A DNA stretch of 64,000 nucleotides, taken from the NCBI RefSeq assembly GCF_030867095.1, contig NC_081826.1, forward strand, positions 43,254,001 to 43,318,000, read 5' to 3'. Of the stretch, positions 26,501 to 32,869 are shown in pieces (position 1 is the stretch's first letter; each line of letters starts with the position of its first letter). Source of the stretch: Alligator mississippiensis. Its lineage: Eukaryota > Chordata > Crocodylia > Alligatoridae. Made by a program: the position numbers and the translations under genes. The notes under the pieces are model-generated. The model made no database searches, was not told where the DNA came from, and saw only the letters and a list, made by a program, of their open reading frames with translations.

Positions 26501-26624
26501 GGCCGCGGGGCAAAGCGAAGAACCGCGGGACAGCGCCGCTCCCCGGGTCGCTGCAGCGGGGCGGCGAAGCCGCGGCCCCGCCGCCGGGCTGAAGGCCCGC
26601 TGCTCCCCGCTCACCTTCCTCCAT
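2344..26624 (-). CDS. DPY19L4: DPY19L4, 5' portion (12 coding exons; 3' end outside window)
   Basis: Twelve exons on the minus strand join in frame to about 441 codons that follow vertebrate DPY19L4 as I remember it. Stretches seen include LRQRKKQ near the N terminus, [73 protein letters not shown] and [20 protein letters not shown]. The family consists of multi-pass ER membrane GT-C proteins; DPY19L1 and DPY19L3 are tryptophan C-mannosyltransferases, whereas activity of DPY19L4 is less certain. Hydrophobic segments lie in exons 3, 6, 7, 8, 9, 10 and 12. All introns are GT-AG and phase is consistent (coding lengths 10, 108, 125, 91, 122, 146, 124, 135, 132, 99, 74, 159). No disabling change was seen, so the gene looks functional. 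The remaining roughly 280 codons should lie left of position 1. The start ATG is the one next to the exon 1 donor; an upstream in-frame GTG was not used. Confidence 0.95.
3210..3328 (+). mobile_element. End fragment of inverted-repeat transposon (same family as 33,839-34,946)
   Basis: The segment beginning CTAGGGCCAGGTACAGATAT and containing AAGTGATCAGAAACCAGT and AGACTGGTTTAAAAATGG matches the reverse complement of 34,800-34,946. The Penelope-like element abuts it on the right. Confidence 0.6.
3331..4256 (+). mobile_element. Penelope-like element (PLE), 5'-truncated, with GIY-YIG domain and 3' tail
   Basis: The block contains the C-terminal endonuclease frame (3,347-4,024) followed by a 3' non-coding tail with GACGAAGGGTTTTTGAACCC, GGTCTAATAAAAGATATCAA and AGACCAACACGGCTACAACC, a tail style common in sauropsid PLEs. 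The reverse transcriptase part is missing, as expected for 5' truncation. It sits in the intron between exons 12 and 11 in the orientation opposite to the gene. Confidence 0.85.
3347..4024 (+). pseudogene. PLE C-terminal fragment with linker zinc motif and GIY-YIG nuclease
   Basis: An uninterrupted 225-codon frame with no ATG at its beginning (it starts from GTG or upstream). A cysteine cluster, [13 protein letters not shown], resembles the zinc-binding linker of PLEs. It is followed by the GIY-YIG core: [10 protein letters not shown], then [19 protein letters not shown] with the catalytic Arg and a His, and later [11 protein letters not shown]. Without the reverse transcriptase it cannot act as an element on its own; it is read as a fossil fragment rather than a host gene. 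Confidence 0.85.
4260..5393. other. Intronic sequence, nothing recognised
   Basis: AT-rich intron sequence between the PLE and exon 11. I see no exon, RNA gene or repeat family I can name. Confidence 0.5.
5394..5467 (-). CDS. DPY19L4: DPY19L4 exon 11
   Basis: The acceptor TTTCAG and a perfect donor GTAAGT flank 74 bases encoding [20 protein letters not shown], then LNTT and two bases of a lysine codon completed by exon 12. It is too short for a simple open-frame scan and was found by matching the expected peptide. Confidence 0.93.
6348..7249 (+). mobile_element. hAT-type non-autonomous DNA transposon (family A, copy 2), complete with 8-bp TSD
   Basis: The element is 902 bp. Left end CAGGGGTAGGCAAAATACGG and right end AATAATTGCCTGCCCTG form imperfect terminal inverted repeats. 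The 8-bp target duplication TCCTAAAG flanks it exactly (6,340-6,347 and 7,250-7,257). The interior has a C/A-rich tract (about 6,680-6,890) and no transposase frame. It lies in the intron between exons 11 and 10. Confidence 0.93.
6680..6890 (+). repeat. C/A-rich low-complexity tract inside hAT copy 2
   Basis: About 210 bases with almost no G on the plus strand, made of CCCCCACAC, CACACC and CCCACAC words. It produces spurious open frames on both strands. The same tract occurs in the other two family members. Confidence 0.85.
7856..7954 (-). CDS. DPY19L4: DPY19L4 exon 10
   Basis: The acceptor TTGCAG and donor GTAAGA flank 99 bases encoding [20 protein letters not shown], then [13 protein letters not shown]. 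This is a hydrophobic helix after a short basic loop, with phase 0 on both sides. Confidence 0.93.
8045..8176 (-). CDS. DPY19L4: DPY19L4 exon 9
   Basis: The acceptor CATTAG and donor GTAACA flank 132 bases encoding [20 protein letters not shown], then [20 protein letters not shown] and KCLE. The match to human DPY19L4 is nearly complete. Confidence 0.95.
8849..8983 (-). CDS. DPY19L4: DPY19L4 exon 8
   Basis: The acceptor CCATAG and donor GTACTT flank 135 bases encoding [20 protein letters not shown], then [20 protein letters not shown] and VQTEK. It is in phase 0 at both ends. Confidence 0.95.
9671..9794 (-). CDS. DPY19L4: DPY19L4 exon 7
   Basis: The acceptor TTTTAG and donor GTAAAA flank 124 bases encoding [20 protein letters not shown], then [20 protein letters not shown] and E. 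The TR(I/V)xYxxPLRE-like family motif is visible as [12 protein letters not shown], with serine in place of the usual leucine. Confidence 0.95.
10346..10525. repeat. Inverted-repeat interspersed element, old
   Basis: The words ATTTTCAAAAGTACCTAAAT (left) and CAGGTACTTTTGAAAATTC (right) are inverted copies enclosing internal AATTTTCAAAAGCG. It looks like an ancient short DNA element; related wording recurs near 52,275-52,375. Confidence 0.5.
10974..11218 (+). mobile_element. hAT-type MITE
   Basis: Left end CAGGGGTTGGCACCCGATGG and right end AAAAAATTGCTGACTG read as hAT-type termini (right end reversed: CAGTCAGCAATTTTTT). No clear target duplication was found, so the borders are approximate. 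Confidence 0.6.
11328..11458 (+). mobile_element. PLE-type 3' tail fragment
   Basis: Contains TCTGATGAAGTGAGCTATGG, CTTGAAAGCTTTATAAATCT and ACTTCAAACTAACACGGCTA, the characteristic 3' end of abundant sauropsid retroelements of the Penelope-like type. No coding part is present. Confidence 0.65.
11774..11798 (+). repeat. (AC)n microsatellite
   Basis: A pure AC dinucleotide run of about 12 units in the intron between exons 7 and 6. Confidence 0.95.
11998..12143 (-). CDS. DPY19L4: DPY19L4 exon 6
   Basis: The acceptor TTTCAG and donor GTAAGA flank 146 bases encoding [20 protein letters not shown], then [20 protein letters not shown] and TVAWFIINR. Two hydrophobic helices are apparent. Confidence 0.95.
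12205..12305 (+). repeat. Ancient amniote interspersed repeat fragment
   Basis: Contains GTAGTGCTAACAATGTGCTG, GGTGCTTTATAAAC, GATGGTCCCTTGTCC and TTTAAAGTTTATAATTTAAG, wording shared with 28,827-28,962 and 49,330-49,388. A MIR/CORE-type SINE or old LINE end is the likely source. Confidence 0.6.
12372..12840. mobile_element. Tc1/mariner-type (Tigger-like) non-autonomous element
   Basis: The left end ATACGGGTTTTCCTTGTTTT and the reverse of the right end, ATGCAGGTTTCCCTTGCTTT, are inverted repeats. Both are followed by TATGC/TATGCTG and TGTACGTGC/TGTACATGC. Interior repeats of TTATGC and GCGAATTCA support the pairing. It lies right of exon 6 in the intron between exons 6 and 5. Confidence 0.75.
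13258..13379 (-). CDS. DPY19L4: DPY19L4 exon 5
   Basis: The exon encodes [20 protein letters not shown], then [20 protein letters not shown] and E, very close to human. The donor is GTATGT. The acceptor CCTTAG is preceded by an uninterrupted 20-T run (A run at 13,389-13,408 on the plus strand), an unusually pure polypyrimidine tract. Confidence 0.95.
13389..13408 (+). repeat. Poly(A) run = polypyrimidine tract of exon 5 acceptor
   Basis: Twenty consecutive A residues on the plus strand. On the gene strand this is a T20 run ending a few bases before the CCTTAG acceptor of exon 5, so it doubles as the splice-site polypyrimidine tract. Confidence 0.9.
14398..15077. mobile_element. hAT-like element with ATTTAAATC-rich ends
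   Basis: The left end CCTGGGTGGATAAAAATCAA pairs with the right end, whose reverse is CAGGGTGGGTTTGATTTATC. The right interior carries ATTTAAATCATGATTTAAAT. AT-rich interior with no coding frame. The left border is fuzzy and no target duplication was identified. Confidence 0.6.
15631..15694 (+). repeat. Tandem duplication, two 32-bp units
   Basis: Two adjacent copies begin TTATTGAA and contain ATCCTTTATCTTATA. They differ at three positions, pointing to a fairly old local duplication inside the Harbinger block. Confidence 0.9.
16000..16620 (+). pseudogene. Myb/SANT-like Harbinger accessory protein, broken
   Basis: Across more than one frame, the plus strand reads fragments such as [15 protein letters not shown], comparable to the L(R)SRRNxxIF segment of Harbinger Myb-like proteins. 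Downstream is a helical, Glu/Arg-rich part: [20 protein letters not shown] then [20 protein letters not shown]. The frame switches and an early stop separate the pieces. Identification rests on motif memory, not on a search. Confidence 0.6.
17190..18560 (-). pseudogene. Harbinger transposase (DDE), broken
   Basis: The minus strand reads [19 protein letters not shown] (N-terminal conserved block, about 18,230-18,290), [16 protein letters not shown], then [20 protein letters not shown] near 17,600-17,670, and IECAFGQLK near 17,381-17,409. These match the order of Harbinger transposase blocks. The HD(A) aspartate of the DDE triad is His here (VHHAW), and several stops and frame changes separate the blocks, so it is inactive. 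Confidence 0.8.
19162..19252 (-). CDS. DPY19L4: DPY19L4 exon 4
   Basis: The acceptor TTCTAG and donor GTATGA flank 91 bases encoding [20 protein letters not shown] followed by [10 protein letters not shown]. This is the first lumenal loop, which carries the proposed catalytic acid in active family members. Here the aligned position reads Asp ([10 protein letters not shown]) where DPY19L1-type proteins have Glu (FRTEMGLYYS). Confidence 0.95.
19453..19530 (+). repeat. MIR SINE fragment
   Basis: Contains ACAGACCACATAACTGAGCC, AGTGAAGCATTTTGCCTGAG and CCACACAGTAAGTCAGGGCA, the core-to-3' wording of MIR. Confidence 0.85.
19531..20396. other. Intronic sequence, nothing recognised
   Basis: Between a MIR fragment and a solo LTR in the intron between exons 4 and 3. 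No exon or named repeat is seen. Confidence 0.5.
20402..22064 (+). mobile_element. Solo LTR (retroviral/Gypsy-type fossil), 1,663 bp
   Basis: It begins TGTAACAGGGGGCC and ends GATCCTGTCACA, with the TG..CA ends of LTRs. A 5-bp target duplication TCTGC flanks it exactly (20,397-20,401 and 22,065-22,069). A TATA-like GGTATATAGC near 21,374 suggests plus orientation, but this is tentative. No internal region is present. Class (ERV or Gypsy) is not resolved. Confidence 0.8.
22556..22692 (+). repeat. MIR SINE fragment
   Basis: Contains TGGGAAAACAGGCATACAGA, GACTGAGCAATCTGCCTGAA, ATCACAAAATGAATTGGACT and GGAATCGGAACTCAGGAG, following the MIR core and 3' part with moderate divergence. Confidence 0.75.
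23140..23264 (-). CDS. DPY19L4: DPY19L4 exon 3
   Basis: The acceptor TTTACAG and donor GTAAAA flank 125 bases. The exon encodes [20 protein letters not shown], then [20 protein letters not shown]. This contains the first transmembrane helix and the conserved HERKFWF lumenal start. Confidence 0.95.
24530..24637 (-). CDS. DPY19L4: DPY19L4 exon 2
   Basis: The acceptor CTTCAG precedes 108 bases, followed by donor GTAAAT. It encodes the charged cytoplasmic N terminus, [20 protein letters not shown] then a lysine-rich tail ending LGRTPK. LRQRKK matches the human protein; the rest is divergent, as expected for a disordered tail. Confidence 0.9.
24761..25021. mobile_element. Foldback MITE (family B, copy 1)
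   Basis: A nearly self-complementary 261-bp element. Outer arms are CCAGCACTTTACTGGAAGAG versus AAAGTAAAGTGCTGG, and middle arms GTTAGTTTGACCTGGCTCCC versus GGGAGCTGGGTCAAACTAAC. Inner arms are GGCACTTTTATCTAATAG versus TTAGATAAAAGCACC. A related copy is at 45,111-45,361. Confidence 0.8.
25179..25816 (+). mobile_element. hAT-type non-autonomous element with 8-bp TSD
   Basis: 638 bp, starting CAGGGGTCAGCAACCTTTTC and ending GGTTGAGCACCGCTG. The flanking 8-bp duplication ATCTAGTC is perfect (25,171-25,178 and 25,817-25,824). There is no transposase frame. It lies in intron 1 of DPY19L4. Confidence 0.93.
25632..25678 (+). repeat. (GGGGA)n/(GGAGA)n purine tract
   Basis: A pure purine run of GGGGA then GAGGA units inside the hAT element; it is the source of Arg/Gly/Glu-rich spurious frames on the plus strand. 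Confidence 0.9.
25825..26249. other. Intron 1 sequence next to CpG island, nothing recognised
   Basis: No exon or named repeat is seen. A (G)7 TTGGGGG run near 26,222-26,236 marks the transition to the CpG island. Confidence 0.5.
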
Positions 26625-26900
26625 GGCCGCGGCGCTGCTGTCCGAGGCGACGGGCCGGGCCGCACTCGCAGCCACCGGCGGGGACTGCTGCCCCTCACTT
26701 CCGGCCGCGCCGGCTCCTGGGCGGGCGCGGGGAGCCCGGCGGCGGCGGACCAGGAGGCGGCGCGTCTGCGCAGGCGCCTCCAGCCCGGGGCGCGAAGCCC
26801 AGCCCCGCCCCGCGCGGAGGGGGCGGGGTGAGTGCCCGCGGGGCTGGGACTGGAGCCTTCAGCCCCCGGGCCTGAGCCGGGCCATAAGCCGGGGAGCAAG
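26250..26900 (-). promoter_or_regulatory. CpG-island promoter of DPY19L4
   Basis: This is the main GC- and CpG-rich stretch in the window and it contains the first exon and start codon. Upstream of the start (to the right) lie an ETS-type site read on the minus strand as CCGGAAGTG (26,696-26,704), an NRF1-like CTGCGCAGGCGC (26,766-26,777), and GC boxes around 26,803-26,828. There is no TATA box, which fits a housekeeping promoter with dispersed starts. Such islands are often bidirectional, but I see no convincing first exon going right. Confidence 0.85.
26615..26624 (-). CDS. DPY19L4: DPY19L4 exon 1, coding part
   Basis: The coding part is only ten bases: ATG GAG GAA G, followed by the donor GTGAGC. 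It encodes MEE plus the first base of a glycine codon, resembling the acidic start of human DPY19L4. It lies in the CpG island, and the 5' UTR must extend rightward into it. Upstream in-frame sequence is open to a GTG at 26,675, but no upstream ATG is present in that frame. Confidence 0.85.
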
Positions 26901-26904
26901 TCAG

Positions 26905-27786
26905 GTCAGCTCTTAGCCAAGGACCCGCCAAGTATCTTGTGGTTTCTCGCTGGGCTTGGGCCGTTGGGGACCTTGGCTTGTCTGCCTGGCCGCGTTGCCT
27001 CAACAGCCACGGTGTCAAGCTTGCCCCATGCCCCAGGCTGGACCCTGGTCCCCGAAAAAGCAGCCACAACAGGGGTTAATGCAGCTGTTGCTTCCCCTCT
27101 TCTGCCAACATGGGCCCAACAGGGCAACATGTCCCCATGCCCACGGCAGGCTCCATCCCTTTACCAACCTCACCGGGTTTGTGAGGCTGAATTGCCATCT
27201 CTTTACCAGCCTGCAGGCCGCAAACCCAACACCCCTGCTCTAAAAGAAAAGACCTAAAGCTGAGATCCCCGTGCGTCCTCCTGGCTCCAGACCCCAGCTG
27301 TCCGCCACTTGCTGTGCTGTCCAAGGAGCTGGCAATGCTTGACTCGGAAGTAGTTTCAAAATCCTGTCTCCCCAGCAAGAAGCTGCTACAATAGAAAAGC
27401 CTAAAAAGAAGAGGTTGCATTTGTCACTCATGTCAGGATTGCCTCCCCCCTCCCGTGCTTGGAGCAGTTCCTAGGTTGGCTGCAGCCACACAGGAAGTGG
27501 GAGGTGATTGCATGTTGGGCACAGGACCATTCTTCTGGAGATATGGGGCCCAGCTGCCTTACAGAAAGGCCCCGTCTCTCACAAGGGAGAGGCACCACCT
27601 GCCAAAGCATCAAAGGGTCTTCTGGGTATCTACTGTAGGTGCCATTGGACTCCACCAAGATGGCAGATGGCATTGGGGCCTTCAACACTGAGCTTTCTGC
27701 CTGAGGGAGCTTGTGTGGGGGAGCAGAGTTCTTCCTAGCACCCTGAGACCACAGCTTTCCTCAAGCTATAAGCTCTTCTGCTTCAG
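26905..27786. other. Upstream intergenic sequence, nothing recognised
   Basis: Moderately GC-rich sequence right of the promoter. I found no convincing divergent exon; open frames here lack support. Confidence 0.5.
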
Positions 27787-28640
27787 GGGAGATAAGAACA
27801 TAACTGCCATTTACAGGTACTCCTCACTTAACGACCTACCTGTTTAACGACCGCGCGGACTTACGACCAGCTCTCCGAGCAGTCGGTATTGTACGAAACG
27901 TATTGTGGAAACGGCAGCACGGCGTCTCAAGCCAAGGCACGCAGTATCAAGGGGCGGCTCCTCACTTATCAACCAATTCGCTTAACGACCTAGTGGCAGG
28001 AACGGAACTCGGTCGTTAAGTGAGGAGTGCCTGTACTGGGTTAGGCCATTGGTGCATCTTGTTCAGTATCCTGTATCATAGTCTTCAGCAGTGTCTACTG
28101 GTTCCTTGGACTCAATTGAGGGCCAGCGGGTGCTGGCTCAGTGCTACCCCTTGGAGCACCTGTCATTAACCTTTGATCTCTCCAATTCCCATCCCTGTTT
28201 TTATTTTTGTTGTTCCCTGGGATCTGCTGTTGTGTTTTCAGTGTCCCCCCACTCCCGACTGAGGGAGGGTTACAGTTTTCTTGGTGGGCCTAACCCACTG
28301 ACACAACAGCACAACAAACAGGCCAGTATCACGCTTGGCAGAGTGGATGCTGAAAGAGAGAGTGAACAGGGTATGACCAGGGCTTTTTTCACTAGTCCTC
28401 TCACTTGCAGCTTCCAGCATTTAAGGTTGAGGAAGTCCTGATTCAGAGACTGAACCTGTTACTCCCTTGCTTGATAGCTTCTGATGCCCCTTTCCTCCAA
28501 AAGTTTGTCCATCTCTTTTTTGAATCTGGCTAAACTGTCAACATATTGCGGCAATGAGTTCTACACTTTAATTATTACTGTGTGAAAAAGAACTTCCTCG
28601 AATTAGGTTTGCTTGTTAGATCCTGGAGTAGACAATCTCA
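27787..28640 (-). mobile_element. CR1/L3-type LINE 3' fragment, interrupted by a Tigger-like MITE
   Basis: Read on the minus strand, it has CAATGAGTTCC-type wording (plus: GGCAATGAGTTCTACACTTT), a stretch ending in front of GTCCATCTCTTTTTTGAATC, and the 3' end around CAGTATCCTGTATC and TACTGGGTTAGG. It finishes with a tail corresponding to GATAAGAACATAACTGCCAT on the plus strand. The 220-bp MITE at 27,814-28,033 splits the last part. Confidence 0.75.
27814..28033. mobile_element. Tigger/pogo-type MITE with TA target duplication
   Basis: 220 bp with terminal inverted repeats CAGGTACTCCTCACTTAACG (left) and, reversed at the right end, CAGGCACTCCTCACTTAACG. TA flanks both sides (27,812-27,813 and 28,034-28,035). 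The interior repeats TTAACGACC. It is CpG-rich, consistent with a relatively young insertion. Confidence 0.93.
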
Positions 28641-28826
28641 TGTTATGTGTGTTACAAAACGTCGTCACAGCCATGTCATCACATCACTCCAGAGTTGTGC
28701 ATCATACGCTGGCACCTATTGTGGCTAGTAGTTAATCAAGCCTTACTGCCCACCAGTGCTGCTTACATGACTTCCTGCATTTGCATCATTGTTGATTATG
28801 ATGATCATGATGGAACATCTAGATGC

Positions 28827-28962
28827 CCTGATCATAGACCAGGATCCCATTGTGCCAAGTACTGTACAAGCACAGAACAAAAAGATGATTCCTGCCCTGA
28901 AATGATTACATGCTAAAGCTTAAGACAACAGACAATGAATGGGTAAAGATGGGTTGATAAGA
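28827..28962 (+). repeat. Ancient amniote interspersed repeat fragment
   Basis: Contains AGACCAGGATCCCATTGTGC, CAAGTACTGTACAAGCACAG, AACAAAAAGATGATTCCTGC and AAGCTTAAGACAACAGACAA, the wording of a repeat common in turtles, crocodilians and birds. The exact family name is not certain. Confidence 0.7.
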
Positions 28963-28972
28963 CAGTATAGGG

Positions 28973-29340
28973 CAGAGGTCAGCAACATTTTTGGGCTGAG
29001 TGCCAAGAAACTCCACAACCTGGACTTTAAAGATGTTGGCAGAGCGGATGGTGGGGGGCCTGATTCTTGTCCCAGCCCTTTCTGTGACATGCCTCCCGAG
29101 ACGCTCGTGCAGCTGCTGCCAGAAATGAGCTTGCCTGAGGCTCTGGACCCCAATGCAGCCCCTTGCAGCCTTGTGCTTCCTGCTGCAAGTAGCCTGGACT
29201 CTGGGCAGGACCCTGCTGCCTGCCAGGGATCCTGGATTGTGGCAAAATGGCAGACCACATTTCTTCTCTGTATGGTCTGGGACAAATTATTCTGTTCTGT
29301 TTCACGTGAGCAAAGACTGAGGATGGACTGAAAACTAAGT
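28973..29340 (+). mobile_element. Possible hAT-type element, left end only
   Basis: Starts CAGAGGTCAGCAACATTTTT, a typical hAT left terminus, followed by GGGCTGAGTGCCAAGAAACT. I could not find the right end or a target duplication, so the end coordinate is a guess. Confidence 0.4.
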
Positions 29341-29344
29341 CCAT

Positions 29345-30322
29345 CATCTCTGGAAACAAGACAATACAAATTTTACTTTCTAAATATTTCAGGCAGAAGG
29401 CAGAATAGAGGTGTATCTTAACAGGTTAATTGAATCAGAGATGGATAAACTTTTGTGAGCCACAGCTGAATTCATCATATACTACCTCTCTCTTTTCTAA
29501 ATATTTCTTAAGACATCATGAAACAAAAGGGTAGATTGAAACAAAAAAAACAAAATAACTGACAAGGATATCATATCTGTTCTGGGTGGGTTTCAGAATG
29601 TGTGGGTAAATTGGGCATGTTGTGGAAGCACAGGGTAGAAAGAGGAGGTGAGAGCAGGGTTCTGCTGGGACTAATTCTCCACTATCATAAGACACAACCT
29701 TGACTTATATTAGGGGCAAAATGGCTCTGAATCATAGCACAGACATAGTGAAGAACTAGTTTGTTTATTTATTTAAACGATCCAGGAGCAACTAATCTAA
29801 CAAGCTATCAAAAGAGGTTTGTGGGAATTGCCTCTAGGGAACTGCAATTTTCTCTGGCAGCCAATGTCTGATCAGCAACTAGGAAACGAATTTGGCGAGT
29901 TGTCTAGCAGTTATAAGGAAAATAAAATTAATTTGTACATTCTGTTGGGGCATAAAATGAGATTTAGAGGTTGCTCAAATTTTTTAATAAAGTTTATAAT
30001 ATTTTTGCAGCTGCTAATTTATGGAATAGTTAAAAGACTTGCTTATGTCTTTAATGTAAGTATATGTTTATAAATATAAACATAAAAATAAAATAAATAA
30101 ATTTTTATTTCCTTGCTCATCTGCCTCTTTTAAACTTTGTTCTCTTGCATGTTTAAACAAATGCTTTACTGGATATGCAGAAATCAATAATAATACTAAT
30201 TTGCTTTCATACTTTTAATTGACCATTAAAGCACTTACATAACTGTACCAGTGACTGTACAGTGTTATGCTTCAAATCTTGTCCTTTCTCAACTTGCTTC
30301 ATGCTTGCTGGGTTTTGTGTGT
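29345..30322. other. Intergenic sequence, nothing recognised
   Basis: AT-rich; a short A/T-rich AATAAA-repeat patch lies near 30,075-30,105. No exon is seen. Confidence 0.5.
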
Positions 30323-30327
30323 GCATG

Positions 30328-30997
30328 TGTCGCAGCCACCAGTGGGAAGGTTCAGGATTGAGAGTGGTCGGGGGTAAAAAGGTAAGAAAGGTTTATTGAC
30401 CTAACAAACACACAACTACTCATAATATAACAAGACAACAATGATAGACGATAACAATTCGCGTCGACAACTTATCGGCAGTCCCTTTGATGCCTGATGT
30501 ACAACAAGTTCCTCTTCTATAAAGCGCAGCGAAGTCAGGCGTCCCCGATCTGCGCTGTCCAAGGGGTACCAGGAAGGACCCTGGTATTCAGTCCTCGGGC
30601 TCTTCAAGATCCATGGGCCCACCGAATCCAGGTCAGCAGCTAATTTCTAAATTGGGAGCTTCTCTTACAATGCTGTATCTTCCTTCTGATAATTTCCAGA
30701 TGTGCTAGTCAATTTATAACTTCTGAGCTGCTCTGTGGACTCACAGCCACTCACTACGAACTTTCCTTATGACTGACCAATAGCAGTACAAGCCTTTGCA
30801 TTTTTCTGATAAGGTTAATTTTAACTGCACCACTACATACAAGGCCTCACTAATACAAGTCCTCACTAATCTTTTACTTTAATTAAACTTTTAGCGGCAA
30901 CATACAGCTCCATACATAAACAAACAACAAGAAACATCTGGACTAATCCTCACAGAGCATTCAGCAAGCACCTTAGACACAGTTTTCAGCTGTCACA
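30328..30997 (-). mobile_element. Solo LTR (fossil), 670 bp
   Basis: On the plus strand it runs from TGTCGCAGCCACC to TTCAGCTGTCACA, flanked by a perfect 5-bp duplication GCATG (30,323-30,327 and 30,998-31,002). Minus orientation is suggested by AATAAACC about 60 bases from the left end when read on that strand. No internal region is attached. Confidence 0.85.
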
Positions 30998-31002
30998 GCA
31001 TG

Positions 31003-32045
31003 TGTGTGTGTGTTTGTTTCATCCAATTTCTGCAAATACTTCTGTATGTGAATACCTCATGCAGTAGATAATCTAATTGAGTTCAATAGGACTATTCAGA
31101 GGCATAAAGTTACTCAAATGCATAAATGTTTGTTTGCGGGATTGAGATCTTAGCTTGTACTCTTTTTGAGGCAGGGACACATATTTCTGTTTGTTCTGTA
31201 CAGTGCCTAACATGTTTAATATCAAACAAGAATGAGCAAAGAAAACTATAACAGTGGGCCTATCACAAGGCATGTAAGAAAATATGTGTGGGAGAGAAAA
31301 ACAGAAATTTGGGGAAAAGAACAATATGGAAAGAAACATTTAAAATCTCATACTGGAAAGAAGACAGATCAAACAAACATAAAGTGACAAACTGCATAAA
31401 ATTCTTGTGCTTCTAGGGTGCGCTGTTGTTGGTTCTTCTACCTCCATCTTAGTCATCAGCATAGATTGAATAGGAAAAAATTGGCAGGTCAAACAATTCC
31501 TAATGAATACAATGAGTTATGACTTCCTATATTTTCTGTTTAATTACAAGCTCTTTTTGTTAACCAGAAGATGAGCATCTTGTAGCTCTTTTACAAGGAG
31601 TCATTCATTTGCATAAATTACAGTGAATAGGCCACCACCCTTTTCTTTGAAAAAAACTGTCTTCCTGAAGGATTCTCTGCATATCAGATGTAATTTACAG
31701 GATTCTCTCACCTTATTTTTCTCCTCCCCAGCTTCATCTGAAGGCAGCTTCCAATGCTTTTGATCATTCTGTCTTTCAGATTGCCCCAAATTAGAGGCAA
31801 GGGAACAAGATTCTTCAGTCAGTTACTTCACTGTAAACCTCACCAGGAATGCAGTCAGTAGAGCTGACTTATGTTCACACCATTGAAGCTGACGTCAGAA
31901 AACTAGATTACATTTTCAAGCCCTTTCATCCCTCACATTGAATCCTATGATAACTTATAACCTCTACTTTTTTATGATCAGTGGAGTGTTTGCATGATTT
32001 GCACATCACCTCCATTAGCATTAAAAATACAATACCAGTTTGGCT
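31003..32045. other. Intergenic sequence, nothing recognised
   Basis: A short (GT)n run follows the LTR at about 31,001-31,012. No further feature is seen. Confidence 0.5.
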
Positions 32046-32053
32046 TTCTGGAC

Positions 32054-32298
32054 CAGGGATTTTCAATCTTTTTTAGTAAATGTACCCCTGGTGGCCAGAC
32101 GTGGAGCGGGAGGGTTGGCATGTGTCCAGATGCAGAGTGGGGGGGGTTACACTTGCTTCCCGCCCCCCCCACCGCTCCTGGGAGGTGGAGGCATGGGGTG
32201 CTAGGTGGCGGCACTCCATTCCTGCCTGCCTGTGCATACCTCCTAGGGCCCTCCCAAGTACCCTCAGGGGTACGCATACCCCTCGTTGACAACCCCTG
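32054..32298 (+). mobile_element. hAT-type MITE with 8-bp TSD
   Basis: 245 bp starting CAGGGATTTTCAATCTTTTT and ending GTTGACAACCCCTG. The flanks TTCTGGAC (32,046-32,053) and TTCTAGAC (32,299-32,306) match in 7 of 8 bases. Confidence 0.88.
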
Positions 32299-32399
32299 TT
32301 CTAGACTATCTCCTACTGGTTTTGGATTTGTATCCTACAGCACGTTTGCTATACTGTTTTGGTTTTTTTTCTTTAAAATGTCCCAAATGTAATTTCTAC

Positions 32400-32860
32400 C
32401 ACTACATTTGAAAAATCACTTCTAAATCTAATTGATTTAAAGTTCATTCTTAATTTCATCCCATCACTTCTCATGTCCCTCCTATCTTACTACTTTGTAT
32501 GATTCCTTCTTATTTTTTATGCTTTTACCTTTCCAACATTTGTACATTTTTATCATGAGCACCCTTAGTTGGCCTGTAGTTCTCTATATCCAATAATAAT
32601 TTTTAACCTTCATAAGTTCAACCCTCTTCATCAGCTCAACTTCTGGCTCACTAATCTTTGTTGTTGCTCTTCTCTGAGCTCACTCCATTTGGTCTGGCAT
32701 TGGGATGCTCAAAACTGAGTACAGTAGTTCAGATTCAATCTCACCAAATTGGTTTACAGAGGGACTTTTTTCCTCTGTTCCTTAATATGATGGTTTTCCA
32801 TATGCAACCTAAAATAGCTATTTTTGACAGACACACTGTTTCACAAGCTCAAATCTAACC
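32400..32860 (-). mobile_element. CR1-type LINE fragment
   Basis: The reverse complement of CR1 3' wording is recognisable: CATCCCATCACTTCTCATGT, TTGTTGCTCTTCTCTGAGCT, AAAACTGAGTACAGTAGTTC and ATGCAACCTAAAATAGCTAT. It is highly diverged. Confidence 0.75.
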
Positions 32861-32869
32861 CTATGCCTA

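Noticed and set aside
26256-26899. Long overlapping Arg/Pro/Ala/Gly-rich open frames on both strands of the CpG island
   Set aside because: GC-rich DNA has few stops; the frames read through the exon 1 donor or lack any ATG or known motif. Only the short ATG-started piece that splices to exon 2 is supported.
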